A stretch of DNA of 64,000 nucleotides from Nucisporomicrobium flavum (GTDB lineage: Bacteria > Actinomycetota > Actinomycetes > Mycobacteriales > Micromonosporaceae): assembly GCF_016464385.1 (NCBI RefSeq), contig NZ_JADMLH010000006.1, forward strand, positions 393,749 to 457,748, in the 5' to 3' direction. How positions within the stretch are numbered: position 1 is the first letter of the stretch; every line of letters begins with the position of its first letter. Position numbers and translations under genes: made by a program. Under the pieces are notes generated by a model. It searched no databases. It saw only the letters and a program-made list of their open reading frames with translations, and was not told where the DNA came from. Positions 33,179 to 44,400 of the stretch are shown here, piece by piece.

Positions 33179-35599
33179 ATGTCGCTCATCGTCGCGCTGT
33201 CCGAGGTCTCCACCGACGCCGGCCTCGTGGGCGGGAAGGCGGCGGGCCTCGGCGAGCTGATCCGCCACGGAGAACGGGTGCCGCAAGGCTTCTGCGTCAC
33301 CACTCGGGCGCACCGCTCCGGCACGCCGCCCCGGGCCGAGATCCTCGCGGCGTACGAGCGGCTCGGCGGCGGCCCGGTGGCGGTGCGGTCCAGCGCGACG
33401 GCCGAGGACCTGCCGGACGCCAGCTTCGCCGGGCAGCAGGACACCGTACTGGACGTGACCGGACCGGACGCGCTGCTCACCGCGATCGAGACGTGCTGGG
33501 CGTCGCTGCACAGCGCCCGTGCCGTCGCGTACCGGAAGGGCCTCGGCCGGGCCGACCCGGCGCCCGCGATGGCCGTCATCGTGCAGCGCATGGTCGACGC
33601 GCGGGCCGCCGGCGTGCTGTTCACCGCCAACCCGCTGACCGGGCGCCGGACCGAGATGCTGGTGGACGCCGCCCTCGGACCCGGCACCGCCGTGGTGAAC
33701 GGAGCGGGTACGGCCGACCACTACGTCCTCGGCGGGTCACCGCCGGCCGCCCGTGGTTACCTGACGACGGAAGACCTGAACGAGCTGCGGGCGATCGGCG
33801 CGCGCGTCCAGGCGCAGTTCGGCGTACCGCAGGACGTGGAATGGGCGATCGACCGCGCCGGTACGACCTGGCTGCTGCAGTCGCGCCCGATCACCACGCT
33901 GTTCCCGGCGCCGCCGGACACCGGCGAGCCCCGCGTCTACCTGGAGTTCGGCCACGTTCAGGGGATGCTGCAGCCGGCCACCCCGCTCGGCATGTCGACC
34001 CTCCGTACGTTGATCGCCGGGATGCTCGCGCCGCTCGGCATCCGGGCGGACATCGTCGACATCGGCGGCCGCCTCTACGGCGACCTGACCGATCTGGCCC
34101 GCAACCCGGCCGCCCGCGGCCGGCTGGTGAAGATCCTCGCGGTCGACTTCGGCCCCCGGGCGCAGGCGGCGATGGAGCAGGTCCTGCTCGACCCCCGGTT
34201 CGCGCCACGGCGCCCCACCGAGCGCCGGTCCGGCGGGGCCACGCCCTCGCTGCGCACGGCGGGCCAGGCGGTGGCCGGCATCAGCCGTGCACTCGCCCGC
34301 CCCGAGGCGGCCCGGGCGCGGGTGCTGCGCGCCGTCGACCGGCTCCAGCAGGCCTCGGCTCCCCCACCGGATCTGCGCAGCCCCGCCGACCGGCTCCGCT
34401 TCGTCCGGGCCGACGCGCCGGCCACCGCCGCCGGGGACCTCACCTGGCCGATCGTGGCCGGCATGCTCGCCGCGGCGCTCCCGGCCCGGCTGCTGGCGGG
34501 TGTAGCCACCGCCGACGAGATCCATACCGTGCTCGCCGGGATGCCGCACAACGTCACCATAGAGATGGACCTGGCGCTGTGGCACCTGGCCCGGGGCGCC
34601 GCCACCCACCGCGACCTGCTGCTCGACACCCCGCCGGACGAGCTGGCCGCCCGGTACCTGCGCGGCGACCTGCCGGAGTTCGGGCTCGCGGAGTTCCTGG
34701 CCACCTACGGACATCGCGGCGCGGCCGAGGTCGACCTCGGCGTCCCCCGTTGGGCCGAGGACCCCGCCCCGGTGTTCGCCGCCATCGCCAACTACCTGCG
34801 CCTCGACGACCCGGAGCAGGCACCCGACCGGCGGTTCGCACGGGCCGGCGCGGCGGCCGAGGCCGCCCTGCCCGGCCTGATCGCACGTGCCCGGCGCCGG
34901 CGACCAGTACGCGGGCGGCTCGCCGGGTTCCTGCTGCGCCGCGCCCGGGCGCTGGCTGGCCTGCGCGAGAGCGGCAAGTTCGCCGGCCTGTACCGGCTGC
35001 AGGCGATGCGCGAGCAGCTGCTGATCATCGGCGCCGACCTGGCCGCGGGCTGCCTGCTCGCCGCGCCCGGGGACATCGTGTTCCTCACCCTCGACGAGGT
35101 ACACACCGCGGTGCACGAGGGCGCGGACCACCGCGATGTCGTCACGGCCCGCCGCCGCGTCCACGAGCGCGAACTTCGCCGCAAGAGGGTGCCGGTGGCG
35201 TTGCTGTCGGACGGTACGGACATCGAAGCCGCCCTGCCCGGCGCGACCGACGCGGACGGTGTCTTCGTCGGCGTCGGGGCGGCGGCGGGCCGGGTGACCG
35301 GGCCCGCCCGGATCGTCGACGACCCGGCCACCGCCCGGATCGAACCGGGCGAGATCCTCGTCGCCGCGACCACCGACCCGGGCTGGACGCCGCTGTTCCT
35401 GACCGCCGCCGCCCTGGTCACCGAGACGGGGGCGATCATGGCGCACGGCCCCACCGTGGCCCGCGAGTACGGCATCCCGGCCGTCATCTGCGTGCCCGGC
35501 GCCACCCGGCGGATCCGCGCCGGCCAAGTGATCACCGTCGACGGCGCGGCGGGCACCGTCCGCATCGACGGACCCTGTCATGACGCGGCCATCATCTGA
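33179..35599 (+). CDS. Rifampin-phosphotransferase-like PEP/pyruvate-utilising enzyme
   Basis: An 806-residue, three-part enzyme behind a GGAGGAG ribosome site. Residues ~1-260 are an ATP-grasp PEP/pyruvate-binding domain (GGKAAGLGEL, VRSSATAEDLPDASFAGQ, FTANPLTGR). Residues ~270-680 correspond to the substrate domain; LEFGHVQGMLQPATPLGMS matches the FGHVQ-PLG region of rifampin phosphotransferases. The C-terminal swivelling domain has TETGAIMAHGPTVAREYGIP with the phospho-carrier His756. The known reaction of this group is ATP-driven phosphorylation of a hydroxyl on rifamycins. The length is somewhat below that of characterised enzymes, so another substrate is possible. It is followed by a TetR gene and preceded by twin operators, fitting inducible detoxification. 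Confidence 0.75.
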   Translation: MSLIVALSEVSTDAGLVGGKAAGLGELIRHGERVPQGFCVTTRAHRSGTPPRAEILAAYERLGGGPVAVRSSATAEDLPDASFAGQQDTVLDVTGPDALLTAIETCWASLHSARAVAYRKGLGRADPAPAMAVIVQRMVDARAAGVLFTANPLTGRRTEMLVDAALGPGTAVVNGAGTADHYVLGGSPPAARGYLTTEDLNELRAIGARVQAQFGVPQDVEWAIDRAGTTWLLQSRPITTLFPAPPDTGEPRVYLEFGHVQGMLQPATPLGMSTLRTLIAGMLAPLGIRADIVDIGGRLYGDLTDLARNPAARGRLVKILAVDFGPRAQAAMEQVLLDPRFAPRRPTERRSGGATPSLRTAGQAVAGISRALARPEAARARVLRAVDRLQQASAPPPDLRSPADRLRFVRADAPATAAGDLTWPIVAGMLAAALPARLLAGVATADEIHTVLAGMPHNVTIEMDLALWHLARGAATHRDLLLDTPPDELAARYLRGDLPEFGLAEFLATYGHRGAAEVDLGVPRWAEDPAPVFAAIANYLRLDDPEQAPDRRFARAGAAAEAALPGLIARARRRRPVRGRLAGFLLRRARALAGLRESGKFAGLYRLQAMREQLLIIGADLAAGCLLAAPGDIVFLTLDEVHTAVHEGADHRDVVTARRRVHERELRRKRVPVALLSDGTDIEAALPGATDADGVFVGVGAAAGRVTGPARIVDDPATARIEPGEILVAATTDPGWTPLFLTAAALVTETGAIMAHGPTVAREYGIPAVICVPGATRRIRAGQVITVDGAAGTVRIDGPCHDAAII

Positions 35600-35615
35600 C
35601 GAAAGCACGGGTGCC

Positions 35616-36191
35616 ATGCCCAAGAAGGTTGACCATCAGGAACGGCGCACCCTGATCGCCGACGCCCTCATGCGGGTCGCGGCGGAACGCGGGCTGGAGG
35701 CCGTCAGCCTGCGCCACGTCGCGGCCGAGGCGGGCGTCTCCGCGGGCATGGTGCAGCACTACTTCGCCACCAAGGACGAGATGATGACGTTCGCCATGGC
35801 CGTGGTCCGCGACCGCAGCCAGGTCCGCGTCACGGAGGCCATCGCCCGGCTCTGCACCACCCCGCCGCCGCGGCTGCTGACGCGTACGCTCATCGCCGCC
35901 CTGCTGCCCCTCGACGAGCAGAGCCGCGGCGACGCCCGCGTGGCACTGGCCTTCCTCGCCTACGCCGCGGCACGCCCGGACGCCGTCGCCCGCGACGACA
36001 GCACCGACCTGCTGTCCTTCGTCGCCGGCCTGCTGCCCACCCCGGACGCCCGGACGGCGGCACGCGGCCTGCTCGCGCTGATGGAAGGCCTCGGCTTGTA
36101 CCTGATCAGCGGCAAGTACTCGGCCGAGCAGGCGCTGGCCGTGCTGGACGCCCACCTCGACCGGCTGTTCGCGGCCGGAGAGAATGCCTGA
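35616..36191 (+). CDS. TetR-family transcriptional regulator
   Basis: A 191-residue TetR protein with the helix-turn-helix VSLRHVAAEAGVSAGMVQHYFATKDEM near residues 29-55 and an all-helical ligand domain. The ATG at 35616 opens the usual short basic lead MPKKVDHQERR. An upstream ATG at 35580 would overlap the preceding gene by 20 bp. It lies 16 bp after the PEP-utilising enzyme and almost certainly shares its transcript. It is the likely repressor of the palindromes at 33108-33165, with the enzyme's substrate as a plausible inducer. A hairpin follows the stop. Confidence 0.9.
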   Translation: MPKKVDHQERRTLIADALMRVAAERGLEAVSLRHVAAEAGVSAGMVQHYFATKDEMMTFAMAVVRDRSQVRVTEAIARLCTTPPPRLLTRTLIAALLPLDEQSRGDARVALAFLAYAAARPDAVARDDSTDLLSFVAGLLPTPDARTAARGLLALMEGLGLYLISGKYSAEQALAVLDAHLDRLFAAGENA

Positions 36192-36196
36192 CGCGG

Positions 36197-36234
36197 CGAG
36201 ACCGTACGGCCGCGCCGAGGACGGTCCGGTCTCG
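36197..36234. terminator. Hairpin between the TetR gene and the SAP-repeat gene
   Basis: CGAGACCG (36197-36204) pairs with CGGTCTCG (36227-36234) across a 22-nt GC-rich loop that can itself pair. It sits between convergent stops, where a bidirectional terminator is expected. Confidence 0.5.
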
Positions 36235-36253
36235 TTGGCCGGCTGATCGGGCG

Positions 36254-36928
36254 TCACCGGATGACGGCGGTCGCCTTGCCCGTCCGCGTACGGCTGTTGG
36301 CCTTGCCTCGCGACTTCTTGCCACCGTCCAGAGTGGCCGGGAGCTCGTCGCCGACGGGCAGATCCGTCTGCGCGAACAGCAGCTTCTTCGTGGTGGGCAG
36401 CTTGCCGGCGGCGGAGGCCACCTTCTTCGCCTTGGACCGGCCCATGGCGGCGGCCGCCAGCTTCTTCGTCGTCGCGACGGCGGCCGGCTTCTTCGCCGAG
36501 CGGGTCTTCCCGGCGGACTCCGCCTTCTTCGACCGGCCTGACTTCTTCGCCCCGGCGGTCTCCAGCTTGACCAGCTTCTTCACCAGCTCAGGCTTCTTCA
36601 GCTCCGCAGTGCCCTTCACCCCACGGGCCCGCAGCTCCCGACGCAGCTCACCCACCTTCATCCGCGCGATCGCACTCTCACTCACCTCCGGAGTGTTCGG
36701 AGTGTCATTGCGACTGCCCGACTTCTTCGCCCCGGCGGTCTCCAGCTTGACCAGCTTCTTCACCAGCTCAGGCTTCTTCAGCTCCGCAGTGCCCTTCACC
36801 CCACGGCCCTGCAACTCCCGACGCAGCTCACCCACCTTCATCCGCGCGATCGCACTCTCGCTCACCTCCGGAGTGTTCGGAGTGTCATTGCCCTTGGTCG
36901 GCTTCTTGGTGTTCTTGCTGGTAGCCAC
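36254..36928 (-). CDS. Lysine-rich protein with two tandem SAP/Rho-N-like repeats
   Basis: A 224-residue basic protein with two near-identical ~60-residue units and a Lys/Ala-rich tail. Each unit contains MKVGELRRELRARGVKG followed by TAELKKPELVKKL, the helix-extension-helix pattern of SAP or Rho N-terminal domains that bind nucleic acid. The tail is rich in AKK, TKK and SKK, like histone-H1-type and HU-extension tails. No enzyme motif is seen. The GTG at 36928 follows GAGG at good spacing and starts a plausible ATSKNTKKPTKG lead; a longer version from 36997 is possible. A nucleoid- or RNA-associated role is inferred from composition and repeat type only. It is divergent from the glyoxalase-fold gene. 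Confidence 0.75.
   Translation of the reverse strand: MATSKNTKKPTKGNDTPNTPEVSESAIARMKVGELRRELQGRGVKGTAELKKPELVKKLVKLETAGAKKSGSRNDTPNTPEVSESAIARMKVGELRRELRARGVKGTAELKKPELVKKLVKLETAGAKKSGRSKKAESAGKTRSAKKPAAVATTKKLAAAAMGRSKAKKVASAAGKLPTTKKLLFAQTDLPVGDELPATLDGGKKSRGKANSRTRTGKATAVIR
36541..36890 (-). repeat. Recent 180-bp direct duplication inside the SAP-repeat gene
   Basis: Bases 36541-36710 and 36721-36890 are repeated at an offset of exactly 180 bp with only four differences in 170 positions. The high DNA identity points to recent unequal exchange or gene conversion. The unit equals 60 codons, so the frame is preserved. Confidence 0.9.
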
Positions 36929-37028
36929 GCCGATCGACCTCGCAATCCATCGTTGTTCGCCTACCTCACTGCCCTTACCCAGCGATCCGCCGATCACGCG
37001 GGCGCGCCGGGCGATGCATCATCGACGG

Positions 37029-37436
37029 ATGCGGTTGCGGATGGAACTGTTCGTCGACGACCTCGATGCCAGCATCGCGTTCTACACCCGTACGCTCGGG
37101 TTCGAGGTCATCCGCCGCGGCGACGACTACGTCAGCCTGCGCCGGGGGTCGGTCGTGCTCGGTCTCGGGCCGGTGGCGAAGTTGCCCGCTCGGGGGTCCG
37201 GCCCCGGTTTCACCCGCGAGCGGCTGGCCGCGGACCGGGGAGCGGGCGTGGAGATCGTGCTGGAGGTCGACCAGCTGAACCAGGTGACGGCGCTGCACGA
37301 GCACTGCGCCGATCAGGGCGTGGTGGTCGAGGCCCTGCAGCTGCGGCCGTGGGGTCTGCACGACTTCCGCGTCGCCGACCCCGACGGCTACTACGTACGC
37401 ATCACGCACGGCGACGCCGCCGCATCTGCCGGCTGA
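37029..37436 (+). CDS. Glyoxalase/bleomycin-resistance-fold (VOC) protein
   Basis: A 135-residue vicinal-oxygen-chelate protein with two beta-alpha-beta-beta-beta modules: MELFVDDLDASIAFYTRTLGF at the start, and VEIVLEVDQLNQVTALHEHC then WGLHDFRVADPDGYYVRI in the second half. Metal-ligand candidates are the Glu near the start and the His/Asp in the GLHDF and DPDGY strands. Such small proteins may be glyoxalases, dioxygenase relatives or antibiotic binders; nothing here fixes the substrate. The ATG at 37029 or one four codons later (37041) could start it. It converges with the FGGY kinase gene, 22 bp apart. Confidence 0.85.
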   Translation: MRLRMELFVDDLDASIAFYTRTLGFEVIRRGDDYVSLRRGSVVLGLGPVAKLPARGSGPGFTRERLAADRGAGVEIVLEVDQLNQVTALHEHCADQGVVVEALQLRPWGLHDFRVADPDGYYVRITHGDAAASAG

Positions 37437-37458
37437 CCCTGGTCCACACCGCCAAGGC

Positions 37459-38946
37459 CTACGACATTCCGGCAACGAGCCGCTCGTACGCCTCGGCGAA
37501 CAGCCTGCGCCGTTCCGCGTAGTAGTCGGCGTGCTCAGCGCGCGGCTCGTAGGTGGCCCCGGTCGCTCGCGGCGCGCGGGACACGTCCGGCGCCAGCACG
37601 TCGAGGGCGAGCAGGGCCGTGCCGCGCTGCGTGGCGCGGCGCCGGGTCACGTGCGTGACGGGCTGCCCGAGCACGTCGGCGAGGATCTGGAGCCATTCGG
37701 GCTGGTCGTTGCTGACCCGGCCGGCCGCCGCCACCTCGACGACCTGCGGGGCGGCCGGGTGCAGCTCGTCGGCGACGCGCGCGTACGTCATCGCCACGCC
37801 CTCGACGATCCCGCGGAAGAGGGCATCGGCGTCCGTGGCCGCCGACACCCCGCCGAACACGGCACGCGCCCCGCCGACCCAGCCCGGCGCCCGCTCACCG
37901 GTGAGGTACGGCAGCACGAGCGGAGTGGCCCCGCTGGGCGGGGCGCTGAGAACGGGTGCCGGCGACGGGCTGAGGCGCAACGTGCTCTGCGCCCAGCTGA
38001 CGGCGCGGCCGACGTCGTTGATCGCCCCGCCGAGCAGCGTGCGGTCCTTGCTGACCCGGTAGTTCCACAGCCCGGAAGGAAGCGGGTCGGCGGCGCCCTC
38101 GAGCAGAACCCGCAGCGCACCGCTGGTGGCCGTGGCCGCGGTGAGCACGGTCGCGTCGAGCGCCCCGGCCCCGATGTTGCTGGCGAAGCCGTCGGTGATG
38201 ACGGGGAACCACACGGCCCGGGCGAGGGCGGGCCACCGCGCCGGGGCCTGCGGCGACACCGGCCGCGCAGGGTCCCGCGGTGCGGAGAACTGCTCGGGGC
38301 CGGCCCCCGCTGCTTCCAGCAGCTCCGCGTCGAGCTCGCCGGTACGCCGGTCGAGCAACCCGGTCCACGCCACCGTGGACGTCCCGGCGAGGGGTTGCCC
38401 GATGAGCCGCGCCCAGATGAACTCGCCCAGCGACCACCAGGCCGCGGCCTCGGCGACGACGCGCGGCTGCGTGGCGGCCAGCCAGCGCAGGCGCGGGGCG
38501 TGGTAGCTCGTGTGCAGACGGGTGCCCGTACGCTGCTGCACCGCGTGCTCGTCGAGCTTCTCCCGCAACGCGGCGACCGCGTCGGCGCTGCGGGAGTCGG
38601 CGTAGGTCAGGCACGGCGTGAGCGCACGCCCTGCCGCGTCGACCCCGATCAGCGAGGCCGCGAAGGTGTCCATCGCGACCCCGCCGATGCGGGTCCCCAG
38701 CCGCCGGTCACCGGCCACCGCGTCGAGGACCTCTCCGACCTCCGCGGTGACCTGCTCGGGATCGATGACCGAGGTGCCGTCGGGCGCGACCGTGAAGGCG
38801 TGCTCCACCTTGTGCTGCAGGCCGTGGACCCGCCGCCCCGACGCGTCGTGCACGCCGCCGCGCGTAGCGGTGGATCCGATGTCCAGCGCGACGACCAGCG
38901 GGTCCAGCGCGGCATCAAGGGTGACGTCGGTGTCGCTCGGGGTCAT
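37459..38946 (-). CDS. FGGY-family carbohydrate kinase (gluconokinase-like)
   Basis: A 495-residue sugar kinase of the actin-like ATPase fold. The first phosphate loop VVALDIGSTATRGGVHD (~18-34), the VAMDTFA and TYADSRS substrate loops, the WSLGEFIWARL helix and the second-lobe GALRVLLEG and VVEVAAAGRVSNDQPEWLQILADVLG signatures are all present. The substrate is not clear: gluconate- and xylulose-type kinases are closest in pattern. The ATG at 38946 follows GAAGGA at good spacing. It lies 57 bp downstream of lon on the same strand and may be cotranscribed with it, but the two have no evident functional link. Confidence 0.88.
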   Translation of the reverse strand: MTPSDTDVTLDAALDPLVVALDIGSTATRGGVHDASGRRVHGLQHKVEHAFTVAPDGTSVIDPEQVTAEVGEVLDAVAGDRRLGTRIGGVAMDTFAASLIGVDAAGRALTPCLTYADSRSADAVAALREKLDEHAVQQRTGTRLHTSYHAPRLRWLAATQPRVVAEAAAWWSLGEFIWARLIGQPLAGTSTVAWTGLLDRRTGELDAELLEAAGAGPEQFSAPRDPARPVSPQAPARWPALARAVWFPVITDGFASNIGAGALDATVLTAATATSGALRVLLEGAADPLPSGLWNYRVSKDRTLLGGAINDVGRAVSWAQSTLRLSPSPAPVLSAPPSGATPLVLPYLTGERAPGWVGGARAVFGGVSAATDADALFRGIVEGVAMTYARVADELHPAAPQVVEVAAAGRVSNDQPEWLQILADVLGQPVTHVTRRRATQRGTALLALDVLAPDVSRAPRATGATYEPRAEHADYYAERRRLFAEAYERLVAGMS

Positions 38947-39003
38947 GGCAGTCCTTCGTCGGCGGCGCGGCTCTCCGGCGACCATTACCCCGAGCGCACC
39001 CCT

Positions 39004-41313
<2,310 letters not shown>

Positions 41314-41326
41314 CCGACACCTCCAA

Positions 41327-41347
41327 GTTGAGTACGTGCCGCTCAAC
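41327..41347. promoter_or_regulatory. HAIR-like operator (HspR site) upstream of lon
   Basis: TTGAGT, seven bases, then GCTCAA forms an inverted repeat (TTGAG and CTCAA arms) matching the HAIR consensus CTTGAGT-N7-ACTCAAG at 11 of the 12 inner positions. It lies 14 bases before the lon start, where HspR represses lon in streptomycetes. The rest of the gap to 41495 should contain the divergent polyketide-synthase promoter, for which no clear boxes were seen. Confidence 0.75.
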
Positions 41348-41495
41348 CTCGGCGATGCTCCCGATCTTCCGGCGTTCACTGTCGGCGAACACGGCCCGGT
41401 CGTCACGGCCCTGCGGGGCCGTCCCGGATGCCCCCTCGGGCACAAAGAGCACGGCGACGAGACCGCGCCGGACCCGCGGTGCCACGATCGGCGCC

Positions 41496-44400
41496 ATGCT
41501 GCGACGGCCTCCCACGGACTACGCCACGATCGCCGCCGAGGCCGAGGTGCGCCCGATCCCGGAGCTGCTGCGGGACAACGCCCGCGGCCCCGGCGACCGG
41601 CCGGCGTTCGCCGACGACCGGCGCTCGGTCACCTGGGCACAGGTCGAGGCGGACTCGGCCCGGCTGGCCGTTGCGCTGGGGGTGCGGCGCGGCGAGCGCG
41701 TCGCCTTCGTGGTCGACCACGGTGTGGACCTGGCCGAGGCCGTGCTGGCCACGGTGCGCGCCGGTGCCGTCGGCGTTCCGCTGACCCCGAACGGCACCGA
41801 CGGCGAACTCGCCGCCCTGCTCGCCGACTGCGACCCGGCCGCCGTGGTGGCCGACGAACGGCACCACGCCCGGATCGCCCGCCTCTGCGCACGGCCGGTG
41901 CGGCTTCTCACCCCGGACGTCGCCGGCGCGCCCACGGCTGCCGTACCCCCCGACGATCTGGGCCTGGACGAGCCGGCCTTCATCCTCTACACCTCCGGGA
42001 CCACCGGTGCGCCCAAGGGCGCGGTCTCCACCCAGCGAGCCGCGCTGTGGTCAGCGTTCACCTGTTACCTGCCGCTGCTGGGCCTGCACGCCGGCGACCG
42101 CCTGCTCTGGCCGCTGCCCATGGCGCACAGCTTCGCCCACTCGCTGTGCGTGCTCGGGGTGACGGCGGCGGGCGCCAGTGCCCGGATCGTCGACGCGCCC
42201 ACCCCGGCCACCGTCGCCCGGCTGGTCACCGAGGAACGTCCCACCGTTCTCGCCGGGGTGCCCGTCACGTACCGGCACCTGCTGGACAGCCGCCCACGGC
42301 CGCCGGGTTCCCTGCGGGTCTGCCTGACGGCCGGGGCGGTCAGCGACGCCCCGCTGCGGACCGGCGTGGAGACGCTGCTGGGCGTACCGCTGCTGGACTG
42401 CTACGGCAGCACCGAGACCTGCGGCATGATCGCCGTCGAGCCGGTCGCCGGGCCGCGCTCCACCGGCACGAGCGGGCCGCCCGTGCCGGGAGTGCAGGTC
42501 CGGTTGACGGATCCGGTCACCGGCGCCCCGGCGCAGGGCGAGGGCGAGATCCGGGTACGCGGCCCGAACCTCGTGCTCGGCTACCACAACGACCCGGCGT
42601 CGACCGCGCGGGCGCTGCCGGACGGCTGGTACCGCACCGGCGACCTGGGCCGGATCGACTCCGACGGCCACCTCACCGTGGTCGGCCGGGCCGGCGACCT
42701 GATCGTGCGCGGCGGCGCCAATGTGGACCCGGCCGAGGTGGAACGGGTGCTGCTGAGCCTGCCGGAGGTGCGCGACGCCGCGGTGGTGGCCCGTCCGCAT
42801 CCGCTTCTGGGCGACGTACCGGTCGCGTTCGTGGTTCCGGCCGGCGCCGAACCCGACCCGGTGCCGCTGCTGCGGGCGTGCGCGGCGGCGCTGTCGGCGT
42901 ACAAGGTGCCGGAGGAGATCGTCTTCATCCCGGCGATCCCGCGGACCGGTTCGGGCAAGCCCCGGCGCCGGCTGCTGCGTGATGGACTCGCCGCCGCGCC
43001 GTCCCCGGCAGGGGCCGGCCTGGACGCGATGGCCCCCGGCGAACGCCGGGCCACGCTGGCCGAGCTGGTACGGGCGGAGGTGGCGGCCGTCCACGGACCG
43101 GTGACCGACATGGACGCCGCCTTCGCCGACCTCGGGCTCAGCTCCCTGCACGCGGTCACCGTGTGGCACCGGATCAGCGTGCGGACCGGGCTGCGGCTGC
43201 CGACCACGCTGCTGTGGGACCACCCCAACCCGGCCGCGCTGGTGGCCCACCTGGACAGCCGGCTCGGCCGCGCACCGGCCGCGGTCACCGCCTCCTCCCC
43301 CGCCCGCGCCGGGACCGAGCCGATCGCGATCGTCGCCGCCGGGTGCCGCTACCCCGGCGGCGTACGGTCACCGGAAGACCTCTGGCGCCTCGTCGACGAC
43401 GGCGTGGACGCCACGGGCGAGTTCCCGGCCGACCGCGGCTGGGACGTCGACGCCGTCTACGATCCGGACCCCGACCGGCCGGGAACGACGTACACGCGAC
43501 GCGGCGGGTTCCTCTACGACGCGGCCGACTTCGACCCGGGATTCTTCGGCATGTCCCCGCGCGAGGCGCTGGCCACGGATCCGCAGCACCGGCTGCTGCT
43601 GGAGGTCGCCTGGGAGACCTTCGAGCGGGCCGGCATCCCCGCGCCGAGCCTGCGGGACAGCGACACCGGCGTGTTCGTCGGCGTCATGCACGGCGACTAC
43701 GCCAGCCGCCTCACGGACAGCCACGACCTCGAGGCCCACCTGGGGATCGGGTCCGCCGGCAGCGTGGCGTCCGGTCGGATCGCGTACCTGTTCGGCCTGC
43801 GCGGCCCCACCTTGACCGTGGACACCGCGTGCTCGTCGTCGCTGGTGGCGATGGACCTGGCCGCCAAATCGCTGCGGGCCGGGGAGTGCAGCCTGGCGCT
43901 GGCAGGCGGGGTCACCCTGATGTCCACGCTGCGGCCGTTTCTCGCGTTCAGCCGTCAGCGCGGGCTCTCCCCGGACGGGCGCTGCCGGTCGTTCTCGGCC
44001 GGCGCGGACGGCACCGCCTGGGGTGAGGGCACCGGCTTGGTGCTGCTCGAGCGGCTGTCCGACGCCCGCCGCCTCGGACATCCGGTGCTCGCCGTCCTGC
44101 GCGGTTCCGCGGTCAACTCCGACGGGGCATCGAACGGGCTGACCGCCCCGAACGGCACGGCGCAGCAGGACCTGATCCGGCGTGCGCTGGCCGAGGCCGG
44201 GCTGTCGCCGTCCGATGTGGACGTCGTCGAGGGGCACGGCACGGGAACTCGGCTGGGCGACCCGATCGAGGCGACCGCGGTGCTCGCCACGTACGGCCAG
44301 GACCGTGCGGAACCCGTACGGCTCGGCTCCGTCAAGTCGAACCTGGGCCACACCCAGGCCGCGGCGGGCATCGCCGGGGTGGTCAAGATGATCGAGGCGA

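Noticed and set aside
41328..41495. Longer N-terminus for the polyketide synthase from a GTG or ATG near 41328
   Set aside because: It would overlap the lon operator and encode a Ser/Arg-rich stretch with no domain. The AMP ligase begins naturally at 41496.
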